Source: an uncultured Bacteroidales bacterium
GTDB lineage: Bacteria > Bacteroidota > Bacteroidia > Bacteroidales > Muribaculaceae
Direction: 5' to 3'
Assembly (NCBI GenBank): GCA_902781045.1
Contig: CACZHT010000007.1
Location: 62,001 to 126,000, forward strand
Length of the DNA stretch: 64,000 nt
Positions 15,257-23,812 of the stretch are shown here, one piece after another (position 1 is the first letter of the stretch; each line of letters opens with the position of its first letter). The notes below the pieces were generated by a model. That model did not search any database. It was not told the origin of the DNA and saw nothing but the letters and a program-made list of their open reading frames with translations. Both the position numbers and the translations under genes were made by a program.

Positions 15257-16729
15257 TCACCGCTTGGCGATGCGCTTTGATTGCTTGATGGCGCCCATTG
15301 GACACACGAGGCGGCACAGATGGCACCCCACGCACTTGTGGCCGTTGATGCTGGGACGGCGTGTCGAGGGGTCAAAGTCGATGGCCTGATGACCGCCATC
15401 CATGCACGAGGTGTAACAACGGCCGCAGCCGATGCACGCGTCGCGGTCAATCATCGGATAGACCATCGTCTGACGGTCCAGCTGGTCGGGAGTCACAAAA
15501 TTGGGCAACTCTGCACCCACAAGTTGGTCTAGCGAGGTCACACCATGCGTCGCCATGTAGTGTTGCATGCCCAGCACCAGGTCGTCGATGATGCGGTAGC
15601 CATATTGCATGACCGATGTGCAAACCTGCACATTGCGGCATCCCAGCATGATGTACTCCAGCGCGTCCTGCCAGGTCTCGATGCCGCCGATGCCGCTGAA
15701 CTGCACCTTGTCGTTTATAAAGGGGCTTTGGGTCAGCTCCAGGATATAGCGCTGGGCGATAGGCTTGATGGCGCGACCCGAATAGCCCGATACGGTCTGT
15801 TTGTTGCTCACGGCACCGCCGCTGCTCAACGTCACGCTCTTGATGGTGTTGATGGCCGAGATGGCATCGGCACCCGCAAACATTGACATCAAGGCCGGAT
15901 GGCTGATGTGCGTGATGTTGGGGGTCATCTTCGGGATGACGGGGATGCTCACGCTTTTCTTGACGTAGGTTGTGTAGAACAACACCAGTTCGGGGTTCTG
16001 CCCAACGTCACTGCCCATGCCGGTCAACCGCATCTGCGGGCAGGAGAAGTTGAGCTCGATGGCATCGACACCGGCAGCCTCGGCCATCTTGGCCAGCTCT
16101 ATCCAGTCGGTCTCGGTCTGGCCCATGATCGACGCCACAACAACCTTGGTGGGGTAGTTCTTCTTCAGGCGCGAGAGAATCTCAAAGTCGACGGCGGCCG
16201 GATGTTCGGACAGCTGCTCCATGTTGCGGAAGCCATAGAAGTCGCCATGACCGTGTTTGCTCACTGCATCGAAGCGAGGCGACACCTCATTGATGTCCTG
16301 CAGGCAGATGGTCTTGAAGAAGACTCCCGCCCAGCCCATGTCGAATGCCCGTGCCACCATGTCGTAGTCGGTGCACACTGCCGATGAGGCGAGGAAGAAC
16401 GGGTTCTCGCACTTGATGCCACAGAAGTCAATCGCTAGGCTGGGCAGTTCCATGTCATCACACGGCGGCAGTTGAGCCACCATCTCGCGGATGCGGATGG
16501 GGCGGTCATAGTGAATGCAGGCTTGTTCGGCCAGGGCCAGCTCGGTGTCAGAGCAGTCTTTGACCCATTGACGGGCACTCGCAGCATCGGCAAAACGCAC
16601 GGCGCGGATGGCGCGTGACGGGTCGCCCGAGGGGCAAGCCTTGCTGCACGGTGCATCTGTACACAGGAGGCATCTCGAAGCCTCTTCGTTGAGGTTGAGT
16701 TTTCTGTTCATATCTTGTTCTGTTGTCAT
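15257..16729 (-). CDS. preA: NAD-dependent dihydropyrimidine dehydrogenase subunit PreA-like, with extra N-terminal Fe-S segment
   Basis: 490 residues from ATG 16729. In-frame ATGs at 16747 and 16711 are alternatives; 16780 lies upstream of the -7 element. The N-terminal 70 residues carry CLLCTDAPCSKACP, an Fe-S motif normally found in the partner PreT/GltD-type subunit. The core is a dihydroorotate-dehydrogenase-like FMN barrel (NFSCPQM, GIGGIETWQDA). The C-terminus has two 4Fe-4S clusters (CIGCGRCYTSC, CVGCHLCRLVCP). The family reduces uracil and thymine with NADH. No preT gene is adjacent, and the N-terminal cysteines may take over part of its role. Confidence 0.88.
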   Translation of the reverse strand: MTTEQDMNRKLNLNEEASRCLLCTDAPCSKACPSGDPSRAIRAVRFADAASARQWVKDCSDTELALAEQACIHYDRPIRIREMVAQLPPCDDMELPSLAIDFCGIKCENPFFLASSAVCTDYDMVARAFDMGWAGVFFKTICLQDINEVSPRFDAVSKHGHGDFYGFRNMEQLSEHPAAVDFEILSRLKKNYPTKVVVASIMGQTETDWIELAKMAEAAGVDAIELNFSCPQMRLTGMGSDVGQNPELVLFYTTYVKKSVSIPVIPKMTPNITHISHPALMSMFAGADAISAINTIKSVTLSSGGAVSNKQTVSGYSGRAIKPIAQRYILELTQSPFINDKVQFSGIGGIETWQDALEYIMLGCRNVQVCTSVMQYGYRIIDDLVLGMQHYMATHGVTSLDQLVGAELPNFVTPDQLDRQTMVYPMIDRDACIGCGRCYTSCMDGGHQAIDFDPSTRRPSINGHKCVGCHLCRLVCPMGAIKQSKRIAKR

Positions 16730-16759
16730 TTTGTTATCTGTCGTCATCGAAAAATGGCA

Positions 16760-16767
16760 CAAAAATA
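16760..16767 (-). promoter_or_regulatory. -7 element for preA
   Basis: TATTTTTG on the minus strand (TAnnTTTG), about 30 nt before the preferred ATG. It excludes the farthest upstream start. Confidence 0.4.
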
Positions 16768-17021
16768 AGCATTTTTCCAAATATCACGAAAATTAATAGC
16801 AAAAAATAAGCCGGTTCAGGCTTTTATTTCCGATTTATTGTGACTTTTGTCGACACTTTTGGGCCGTTGGGCAGATTGCGAGGCATGAGGGGGATTCGTG
16901 AGGGCATCTCGGCACAATTTTTGCTACCTTTTCTCGTTGAATAATATTAATGAGCTTTGTTCGACACGCTGAATGTCATGTCACTACGCTGCTCATAACT
17001 CTTACTTAACGAATAAGAACA
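16768..17021. other. divergent intergenic region
   Basis: The region holds the preA upstream sequence and the leader of the lipoprotein gene. No clean plus-strand promoter with both boxes was found, and no ORF. Confidence 0.4.
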
Positions 17022-17714
17022 ATGAAGAAGCTAACTCTCGCAGCTCTGGGGGCTGCAATGATTTTGATGACCAGTTGCTCGACCGGCAACCAGTTCTATG
17101 GCGCGATGACCGGAGCCTCGGTGGGCGGCATGTTTGGTTCGGCCATCGGCGCACTTTCAGGCGGATGGCACGGACGCAACGTGGGGGCAGTGGTCGGCAT
17201 GGCAGTGGGCGGAGCAGTCGGCGCAGCTGCCACCGCGCCCAAAACTAATGATGGAAACTACCGATCGTCGGACAACTACAACCGATATGAGCATGACGAC
17301 TATCGTCAGAACAACAGTTACAGCCCGTTTGTCGACATCGAGATCCAGAACGTGCGCTTTGTCGACGAGAACCACAACGACTGCATCGATGCCGGCGAGC
17401 ACACAAAGCTCGTGTTTGACATCCGCAACATGGGGCGCGACTACGTCTATGACATCGCGCCGGTTATCACTGTCACCGGCACCAAGCAAATCTATCTCTC
17501 GCCCACTGCCATCATCAGCGAGCTGGCACCGGGCAAGGGGGTGCGCTATACGGCCGAGGTCGTTGCCACCGGCAAGCTCAAGAATGGCAATGCCGACTTC
17601 ACCATCGGCTTCAGCAATGGAGACCAGTTCTACACCATACGCTCGTTCAGCTTGCCAACTACCGACAACAAGTATCAAAGTTCTTCAAGCCAAGGCTACA
17701 TGCGCATCGAGTGA
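17022..17714 (+). CDS. glycine-zipper lipoprotein
   Basis: 230 residues. The signal peptide ends in a lipobox LMTSC (Cys19), so the protein is an exported lipoprotein. Residues 27-70 are a glycine-zipper repeat (GASVGGMFGSAIGAL, GMAVGGAVGAAA), which often inserts in or associates with membranes. The C-terminal half (FVDIEIQNVRFVDEN...) looks like an Ig-like/CARDB beta domain with the conserved HTKLVFDIRNMG strand. Cellular role unknown; outer-membrane or periplasmic-face anchoring is likely. Confidence 0.85.
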   Translation: MKKLTLAALGAAMILMTSCSTGNQFYGAMTGASVGGMFGSAIGALSGGWHGRNVGAVVGMAVGGAVGAAATAPKTNDGNYRSSDNYNRYEHDDYRQNNSYSPFVDIEIQNVRFVDENHNDCIDAGEHTKLVFDIRNMGRDYVYDIAPVITVTGTKQIYLSPTAIISELAPGKGVRYTAEVVATGKLKNGNADFTIGFSNGDQFYTIRSFSLPTTDNKYQSSSSQGYMRIE

Positions 17715-17742
17715 AGCGAAGACAGTCTGCCTAAACAAAATT

Positions 17743-17776
17743 CGACCAGATGATTTGACATCTGGCCGATTTTTTT
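17743..17776 (+). terminator. intrinsic terminator of the lipoprotein gene
   Basis: CCAGATG (17746-17752) pairs with CATCTGG (17759-17765), followed by CCGATTTTTTT. Confidence 0.7.
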
Positions 17777-17829
17777 CGTTTTGTGGAAAAGTTTTCCTTG
17801 TACTTTTTTGAGAAAAATCTTACGATTTG

Positions 17830-17861
17830 TTTGCGTTTTTTCAGAATCTATTGTAATTTTG
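17830..17861 (+). promoter_or_regulatory. consensus promoter for the secreted-protein cluster
   Basis: TTTG (17830-17833), 20 nt, TAATTTTG (17854-17861). It places the start site near 17867, about 30-40 nt before the first secreted protein's ATG. Confidence 0.75.
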
Positions 17862-17906
17862 TGGTCATGTTAGTGAAAAAGTGAAATTTTACTTAAAATG
17901 TATTCT

Positions 17907-18998
17907 ATGAAGCAATTTTACTCCCTGATTGTCTGTATGCTACTTATAGCTGCGCCGGCATTTGCTCAAAAGGGGCAAGTGGCGCGGCGAGCCAGTGCGG
18001 TGCTGGAGCGACCTGTCGTCCTGCCGGCAACCAACATCACCAACAATGCTTTCACGGCCAACTGGCAGCCCGTCGATGGGGCTGAGGCGTATTGTGTGTT
18101 TGTCTATATTAAAGATGTGGCAGCTGGCGATGGCGAGTACACGATTATCGACGAGGACTTCAATGGCATCGACTTCGGCTCGCTCATCGAGCCGGCCGGC
18201 GGGGATGAGTATGGCGTCAACCTCAGCGACATGGGCTACGCGTTCACCTACGGATGGGAAATCTATGCCTATCCCAACTTTGTGCCCAGCATGGTGGCCG
18301 GACTGCTCTACTCGCCCTATCTGGACTTGGAGAACAATGGCGGGAACTACCGTGTGCACATCACCACATACGCCAACCGCGATGACCAGATACGTGTCGA
18401 GAGCCACGGCAACGGTGAGAAGCAGGTGGTCATCTACACTGTTGAGATTGACGACTACCAGTCGACGGGCATCAGCACCAAGACCCTGGAGTTTGACAAT
18501 GGCACGCGCGACCTCTTCTTCTCGGCCATCAACGTCACCGCACCCGTGGGGCAGGCCGACTATATCGACCGTGTCCAGGTCACTCAGGACCTTCAGGCGG
18601 GCGATGTAGTCTATACTACTGTCGCTTCTGACGAGGCGGTTATGGCACAAGACGACTGGGGATATGATGTCACCAGCAAGCGCTTCACGCTCAACAGTGG
18701 CTACCTCAATGGCAAGACCGAGGTCTACTATGACGTCTATGCGGCCTACGACGACTGGACTACACCCAACGGCAGCACTCCCTACACGCTGGTCACCTCG
18801 CCCTACAGCCAGAAGGTGCTGGTCGACTTGCAGAACCGCACCAGCCAAGTCATCGATGACCCCATGTCGGGCATTAGCGACATTAAGACTACTAATTTGC
18901 CCACCGATGACAACTACTACGACCTCACTGGCCGTCGTGTTACAAATCCCACCCAGGGCATCTACATCCACAACGGCAAGAAAGTCGTGATTAAGTAA
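17907..18998 (+). CDS. secreted protein with fibronectin-like domain and C-terminal sorting tail
   Basis: 363 residues from ATG 17907 (MKQFYSL; an ATG three codons upstream at 17898 is also possible). Signal peptide up to AFAQ. A fibronectin-III-like strand pattern (ITNNAFTANWQPVDGAEAYCVFVY) opens the mature part; the middle is beta-rich, acidic and probably a galactose-binding or jelly-roll-like fold. The last 30 residues (DLTGRRV..., GIYIHNGKKVVIK) are the short C-terminal tail found in many Bacteroidales surface proteins and are likely a type IX-like sorting signal. First gene after a consensus promoter; substrate unknown. Confidence 0.85.
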   Translation: MKQFYSLIVCMLLIAAPAFAQKGQVARRASAVLERPVVLPATNITNNAFTANWQPVDGAEAYCVFVYIKDVAAGDGEYTIIDEDFNGIDFGSLIEPAGGDEYGVNLSDMGYAFTYGWEIYAYPNFVPSMVAGLLYSPYLDLENNGGNYRVHITTYANRDDQIRVESHGNGEKQVVIYTVEIDDYQSTGISTKTLEFDNGTRDLFFSAINVTAPVGQADYIDRVQVTQDLQAGDVVYTTVASDEAVMAQDDWGYDVTSKRFTLNSGYLNGKTEVYYDVYAAYDDWTTPNGSTPYTLVTSPYSQKVLVDLQNRTSQVIDDPMSGISDIKTTNLPTDDNYYDLTGRRVTNPTQGIYIHNGKKVVIK

Positions 18999-19063
18999 TC
19001 TGATTCAACAACACGTCAACGTACTCCGAGGCTTTATCTCGGGCAATAAAAACTTTAAGCAAA

Positions 19064-19969
19064 ATGAAAAAATCTCTACTGTTACTTGCTGCTCTGGCCA
19101 CAATGGCGATGGCACAGGCACAAACCACGCAGAGCGGCACACTGCTGGTCGGCGACTATGAGGGTGCGACAACTGTTGTCGAGGGCTCCTACTGGGACTC
19201 GGCACCCACCACGTTCTATCTGTGCCACACTGGCTCGCAGATGATCTACACCGTCGAGGACTTGGCCGATCTAGCCGGACTGGACGGCGTGAAAATCCAG
19301 AAGCTGACCTACCGCTTCATGAACGTCGGTGGCTATGAGACCATGACGCGCGATGTCAAGGTCTACCTTCAGGAAATCGAGGCCACCGAGTTTGCACGTA
19401 TTGAGGGCGTGAAGCAGTTCTTTGACTTCGACGAGACGGATCCGTGCTACTCGGCTGTGGTCGACTATGACCTGGCCGACACTTACGGTGACGATGGTGA
19501 GCTGGAGTTTGACCTCTCTGCCGCACCGTTTGTCGTCACACCGGGCAAGGGGCTGCTAGTGACCGTGGTCATGGACGCGCTTGACGACGACAATGGCTTG
19601 TCGAGCAGCTTCGACCTGCAGTTCTACAACACGGGTTACCGCCACCGCGCGATGACGTTCACCCACAACAATGTGAGCTTCCTTGACTATAAGGAGACCG
19701 AGGACTTTCCCGACGCATCGGCGATGCTGGGCTGCGGCACCGACATCGACCTGCCTGTCACCAAGATTGACTATACCTACACCAGTGGCGAGGGACTCAA
19801 GGGCGACGTGTCGGGCGACGGCGCAGTCGACATTTTCGATGTCAACCTCATCATCAACATCATGCTGGGCAAGGCTCAGGCAGTGCCCGAGGCCGACGTC
19901 ACAGGCGATGGAACGGTCGATGTCAGCGATGTCAATCAGGTCATCAACATCATGCTGGGCAAGCATTGA
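19064..19969 (+). CDS. secreted protein ending in a dockerin type I repeat
   Basis: 301 residues. Signal peptide to AMAQAQ. The body is closely similar to that of the gene at 20099 (GTLLVGDYEGA, SYWDSAPTTFYLCHTGSQM, DVKVYLQEI...). The C-terminus is a two-copy dockerin: GDVSGDGAVDIFDVNLIINIML and DVTGDGTVDVSDVNQVINIML, each with the Asp-rich calcium loop. The neighbour of the same fold ends in a sorting tail instead, so C-termini have been exchanged. In Bacteroidales such dockerin-like ends occur without cellulosomes and may serve attachment or export. Confidence 0.88.
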   Translation: MKKSLLLLAALATMAMAQAQTTQSGTLLVGDYEGATTVVEGSYWDSAPTTFYLCHTGSQMIYTVEDLADLAGLDGVKIQKLTYRFMNVGGYETMTRDVKVYLQEIEATEFARIEGVKQFFDFDETDPCYSAVVDYDLADTYGDDGELEFDLSAAPFVVTPGKGLLVTVVMDALDDDNGLSSSFDLQFYNTGYRHRAMTFTHNNVSFLDYKETEDFPDASAMLGCGTDIDLPVTKIDYTYTSGEGLKGDVSGDGAVDIFDVNLIINIMLGKAQAVPEADVTGDGTVDVSDVNQVINIMLGKH

Positions 19970-19984
19970 CCCAATGAGTGATGA

Positions 19985-20064
19985 AGATTGAGGAATGGCT
20001 TCAACAAGCTGTAGTCTCGGATAGCTATGCCAAGCTACGGCAAGGCCATTCGTCAACTCAATCT
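19985..20064 (+). other. 80-nt imperfect inverted repeat between the two paralogs
   Basis: AGATTGAG (19985-19992) pairs with CTCAATCT (20057-20064) and, directly inside, GAATGGC (19993-19999) with GCCATTC (20045-20051). There is an asymmetric bulge of 5 nt and a smaller inner TAGCT/AGCTA hairpin. There is no T-tract, so it looks more like an RNA processing or stability element than a terminator. Confidence 0.45.
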
Positions 20065-20098
20065 TACTTTATATTAATAATCTAAAATTTAAAAAACT

Positions 20099-20950
20099 AT
20101 GAAGAAAGTTTACATGATTCTTGCAGCGTTGGCTGCTATGACGATGACCGCCCAGGCACAGGATGCGCTCCAGGGCTCAATCCAGGTGGGTGACTACGAC
20201 AATGCCTCCGAGCTGTATAATGGCTCCTACTTCGACATGGCACCCACTAACTTCTATCTGGCTCACACCGGCTCGCAGATGCTCTACACGCCCACCGAGC
20301 TGGCCGACATGCAGGACAAAAACAATGTACAGGTCAACAAACTGTCGTTCAAGTTCTTAAATGAGGGCATTTTTGACGACATGGTGCGTGACATCAAGGT
20401 CTATCTTCAAGCTATTGACGAGACGACTTTCCCGGTCAATCCCGACAACAACAAGAAGCAGTTCTTTGCTTTCGACAACCTCGTGCTTGACTATGAGGAG
20501 ACTTTCCCGATGCTGGACTATTACTATGAGGATGGTGAGCTGGTGTTCGACCTGGCCAATGCACCGTTCAGCCTCCCGGCAGGAAAGACACTGCTCGTGA
20601 CGGCGGTCTTCGATGCTCCGGACGATGACAATGGTGAGACGGGATGTGCGTTCTATGTCTCGGATGTGCGAGCACAGGCGATGACCTACACTGACAACAC
20701 GGTGAGCTTCATTGACTATGCCACGAGCGAGACATTCCCTGATGTGACCACTGGCACGGGGACGAGTGTCTATCTCCCTGTCACCAAGATTGACTACACC
20801 TACACCGACAATGTTACGGCCATCGACGAGGTTAAGGCTGCCACTGCTACAGATGGCGCTTACTACAACCTCATGGGACAGCGTTTCAGCCAGGCCAACT
20901 TGCCCGCCGGCATCTATATCCACAACGGCAAGAAAGTCGTGATTCGCTGA
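20099..20950 (+). CDS. secreted protein, paralog of the dockerin protein, with C-terminal sorting tail
   Basis: 283 residues. Signal peptide to TAQAQ. The body parallels the preceding gene almost segment by segment (SIQVGDYDNA, SYFDMAPTNFYLAHTGSQM, DIKVYLQAI), so the two arose by tandem duplication. Its C-terminus differs: YYNLMGQRF..., GIYIHNGKKVVIR, the same tail as the protein at 17907. It ends before a strong bidirectional terminator. Function unknown; likely a surface or secreted adhesin-like protein. Confidence 0.86.
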   Translation: MKKVYMILAALAAMTMTAQAQDALQGSIQVGDYDNASELYNGSYFDMAPTNFYLAHTGSQMLYTPTELADMQDKNNVQVNKLSFKFLNEGIFDDMVRDIKVYLQAIDETTFPVNPDNNKKQFFAFDNLVLDYEETFPMLDYYYEDGELVFDLANAPFSLPAGKTLLVTAVFDAPDDDNGETGCAFYVSDVRAQAMTYTDNTVSFIDYATSETFPDVTTGTGTSVYLPVTKIDYTYTDNVTAIDEVKAATATDGAYYNLMGQRFSQANLPAGIYIHNGKKVVIR

Positions 20951-20975
20951 TCGGAGGCTCTACTGACTGACAAAC

Positions 20976-21005
20976 AATGCCGCTCCCAGCAATGGGAGCG
21001 GCATT
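20976..21005. terminator. bidirectional intrinsic terminator
   Basis: The arms AATGCCGCTCCC and GGGAGCGGCATT are perfect complements around AGCAAT, with T-rich flank on the plus side. It separates convergent genes. Confidence 0.75.
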
Positions 21006-21058
21006 TTCTGTGCTGTGACAATACGGTGGTTGCCTCACCAGCATTGTATGTGCCGCGT

Positions 21059-22888
21059 TCACTGCTTGCCCAGCATCGCGCTAATCACGGCGTTGACGTC
21101 GGCGATGTCGACGGTGCCGTTGTGGGTCACGTCGCACGTGTCGCCATCACCCTTGCCCAGCATGGCGTTGATCACCATGTTGACATCGGCAATGTCCACC
21201 TGGCCGTCGCCATTCACGTCACCAGTCATCGCGGGGGTGCCTTGTCCTGCCATGAACACAAACGAGATGTCGCCGTTGGCTGCCTTGGCAATGCGGGTGA
21301 TGGGCTTGTGTATCAGCAGCGAGCCGTCGGTGTTGGCGTTATAGAGCGTGGCGGCAGGCTTCGACGTGTCGGTCAGACTGTCGATGTTTAGCTTCGAGCT
21401 CACGATAGGGTAGGTGTCATAGTAGGTGTCGTTTTGCAAAGAACGAAGTTTGTGGAACGGAGTCATGCGCGGATGGTCGTTGGTGAAGTTTGCCGTGTAG
21501 CCGTCGGCGCGGGTGAATGTCCCCTCGGTGTTCACCACATTGTTCTCCCAGCAGACTGCATCATAGTCCACATGGATGATGAGCAAACCCTCTTCGGGTG
21601 TGTACTTGTCCCACGACTGCTGCCGGCGGTTCTCCAGCAGGTAGTACTCGTCAGGGTGAGCGTCATTATAGATAATGTAGGCCTCGCCATTGGGGGCGGT
21701 CAGCGCCTTCATGCCGGTGATGGTGTCGCCGGGCTGCAGCTCGGTGTAGTCGAGCCAGCCGGCAAAGTTGCGCTCATAGCTGGTCCAGGCCGCCGGACAC
21801 TCACCGATGCCGTTGGGACCGTTGTAGCTGCCGTGGTCCAGCAGGTCCCAGTTGTCCATGCCATAGTTGCCGCCATAGCTGGTGTCGTACATGTCGGGCA
21901 GACCCATGCAGTGCGAGAACTCATGGCAGAACACGCCCATGCCCATGCGTGTCTGGCCCTGGTAGCTGTACAGCTCGTTGCCGCAGGCATACTGGTTGAT
22001 GTACACCCCGTCCAGACTGATGCCGCCGTGTCCTCCAGCACCACCGCTGTAGGCTTCGTCCAGTGTCCAGGCGTGAGGCCACAGGGTGCCCGTCGGGCCA
22101 CCGGTGGCCTGGCCATAGCCGGCGTACAGAAAGAACACCTCTTCAATCTCGCCGTCATTGTCCCAGTCATATATGGTCCAGTCGATGTCATTCTCGGCAT
22201 CGGCTTTCTGGATGGCTTCGGTGGCAAAGTCACCCGCATAGTCAAAGCCGCCGAACAGCGCCGACGGACCGCCATAGTAGGTGGCGCTGCCTGAGACACG
22301 CACCGGGCCGTAGACATCAAACTGCAGGTCGAACGCACCACGGCTCATGTCGCTGAAGTAGTCGTTAACGCTGCCCATTGCGCCGGCGGTGTTGAATCCG
22401 TGCTTGTTGAGCATGTCGGTGTAGAACGCCAAGCCCTCGTCGTCGCCGCCGCTGAAGGCCTTGTCGCTGAATTTGACCAGAATCACTGGTGCACGGCGGC
22501 TGCCGGTGAAGTCGCTCGTCGCCTCGCCCACCTGGTGTCCCTTGCTCCGGGCATGAGCCGCACGTGGCGCGCGCACATGACGCAGGGCGGTGACATAGGA
22601 TGTCGCGGCTAGTTCACCGGCACTGCGCTCAGCTGCCTCGTGAGCCAGCACGCCACTGCTGCTCAGGTGCGCGCCCTCGATGCGGGCATAACAGTAGCTC
22701 GTGCCGTCCAGTGTCACTACAGGCACCTGGTCACGCGTGATATAATAATGTAAGTTCTCATCGCCCACAAGCATCAGTTCTAGCTGTGCGCCATCGGGTT
22801 GCGTCATGGTGCGCCATTGCCGCAGGGCGGGCACTGCCATTGCCGTCATGCACAATAGGGTGGCAGCCAGTAAGGTAATTTTTCTCAT
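21059..22888 (-). CDS. secreted M6-family metalloprotease with dockerin
   Basis: 609 residues. Signal peptide to TAMA; a propeptide-like region; catalytic zinc motif FCHEFSHCMGLPD (HExxH) preceded by the M6-typical RRAPVILVKFSDKAF and NDYFSDMSRGAFD blocks. The C-terminus is a dockerin pair (GDVNGDGQVDIADVN, CDVTHNGTVDIADVN), as in the secreted protein at 19064. M6 (immune-inhibitor-A-like) peptidases degrade host or dietary proteins outside the cell. It starts 3 nt after the GDPD gene stop, so both are co-transcribed. Confidence 0.9.
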   Translation of the reverse strand: MRKITLLAATLLCMTAMAVPALRQWRTMTQPDGAQLELMLVGDENLHYYITRDQVPVVTLDGTSYCYARIEGAHLSSSGVLAHEAAERSAGELAATSYVTALRHVRAPRAAHARSKGHQVGEATSDFTGSRRAPVILVKFSDKAFSGGDDEGLAFYTDMLNKHGFNTAGAMGSVNDYFSDMSRGAFDLQFDVYGPVRVSGSATYYGGPSALFGGFDYAGDFATEAIQKADAENDIDWTIYDWDNDGEIEEVFFLYAGYGQATGGPTGTLWPHAWTLDEAYSGGAGGHGGISLDGVYINQYACGNELYSYQGQTRMGMGVFCHEFSHCMGLPDMYDTSYGGNYGMDNWDLLDHGSYNGPNGIGECPAAWTSYERNFAGWLDYTELQPGDTITGMKALTAPNGEAYIIYNDAHPDEYYLLENRRQQSWDKYTPEEGLLIIHVDYDAVCWENNVVNTEGTFTRADGYTANFTNDHPRMTPFHKLRSLQNDTYYDTYPIVSSKLNIDSLTDTSKPAATLYNANTDGSLLIHKPITRIAKAANGDISFVFMAGQGTPAMTGDVNGDGQVDIADVNMVINAMLGKGDGDTCDVTHNGTVDIADVNAVISAMLGKQ

Positions 22889-22891
22889 ATC

Positions 22892-23659
22892 CTAAAATCT
22901 ATAATAACGATTGGTTGTGATGTAGTCTACGCCCATCTGCTCGAGTTCGTGGCATCGCTCTGGACTGTCGGCAGTCCAGCATGCCACTTTCAGCCCCATG
23001 GCATGAAATGCACGCACAGTCTCGGCATCGAAGTTGCCCACCGAGATGCTGGGATTCAGGTTCCACTGCCGGCACCAGGCCTCATTGCCCTGCCAGTTGG
23101 CGTTGCATAGCCACTGGCAGTGCAGGGTGGGGTGGTGCTGACGGATGTATTCCTGTGATTGTCGCATCGATGTGAGGATGATGGCGCGCTCGGTCAGGCC
23201 TTTTTGCTCAATCAGAGCCGCTAAGCCGGCAAAGTTGCTCATGTCGTTGTTGTTGATGCCGGTGGTCCACTTCAGTTCAACGACGGGAAACACGCCCTTC
23301 TCCACACAGATGTCCAAGTATTCGGCCACAGTGCAGATGCGGCCTGTGTAGGTCGCACCGTCGCGCGTCTGCGTGTAGCTCTCGGCCTGTAGCTCGGCCA
23401 GGGTAGCCTCGGCCACGGTCAGGTGCCCACCAAGGCGCTCGGTGGTCTCGTCATGGCTGATGACATAGTGGCCATCGCGTGTCACGCGCACGTCACACTC
23501 CAGTCCGTCGTAGTGATAGTAGTCCACCCCCAGCCTGAATGCGGTGGCGGTGTTCTCCACGCCGATGGCGCATCCGCGGTGTCCCACCAGCAGGGGGCGT
23601 TGCGCTGCGGCGACTATCGCCAGCAGTGCCATCGCTGTCAGAAAGATTGTTCTCGTCAT
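22892..23659 (-). CDS. secreted glycerophosphodiester phosphodiesterase
   Basis: 255 residues with a signal peptide (TRTIFLTAMALLAIVAAAQ). GDPD motifs are intact: VGHRGCAIGVENT (catalytic His, Asn), LECDVRVTRDGHYVISHD (metal Glu/Asp and second His) and the late VACWTADSPE segment. The family hydrolyses glycerophosphodiesters to glycerol-3-phosphate and an alcohol. A periplasmic or surface location with the M6 protease points to scavenging of host or dietary material. Confidence 0.9.
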   Translation of the reverse strand: MTRTIFLTAMALLAIVAAAQRPLLVGHRGCAIGVENTATAFRLGVDYYHYDGLECDVRVTRDGHYVISHDETTERLGGHLTVAEATLAELQAESYTQTRDGATYTGRICTVAEYLDICVEKGVFPVVELKWTTGINNNDMSNFAGLAALIEQKGLTERAIILTSMRQSQEYIRQHHPTLHCQWLCNANWQGNEAWCRQWNLNPSISVGNFDAETVRAFHAMGLKVACWTADSPERCHELEQMGVDYITTNRYYRF

Positions 23660-23756
23660 TGTTGTTGAGTCGGGTTGTCGTCATCATGCAAAAGCCTCGG
23701 AGAACTCGGAGCACTCCGAGACCTCCGAGGCCTTTCTCAATTGCGCGTCAAGCACT

Positions 23757-23812
23757 ATGAATCACAATTTATGCACTATAAAGTATAAATTATGAATTAT
23801 AAATTATGAATT
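23757..23812. repeat. AT-rich short-repeat linker
   Basis: Repeated TATAAATTATGAAT-type units. Similar linkers occur at about 25325-25372 and 46130-46172 (AAACTATAA units). These are simple-sequence spacers in otherwise GC-rich DNA; the first reaches into the end of the NfnB-type gene. Confidence 0.55.

Noticed and set aside
17940-18971. 343-codon frame antisense to the secreted protein
   Set aside because: The plus strand has signal peptide, domain and sorting tail plus a perfect promoter; the antisense frame has none.
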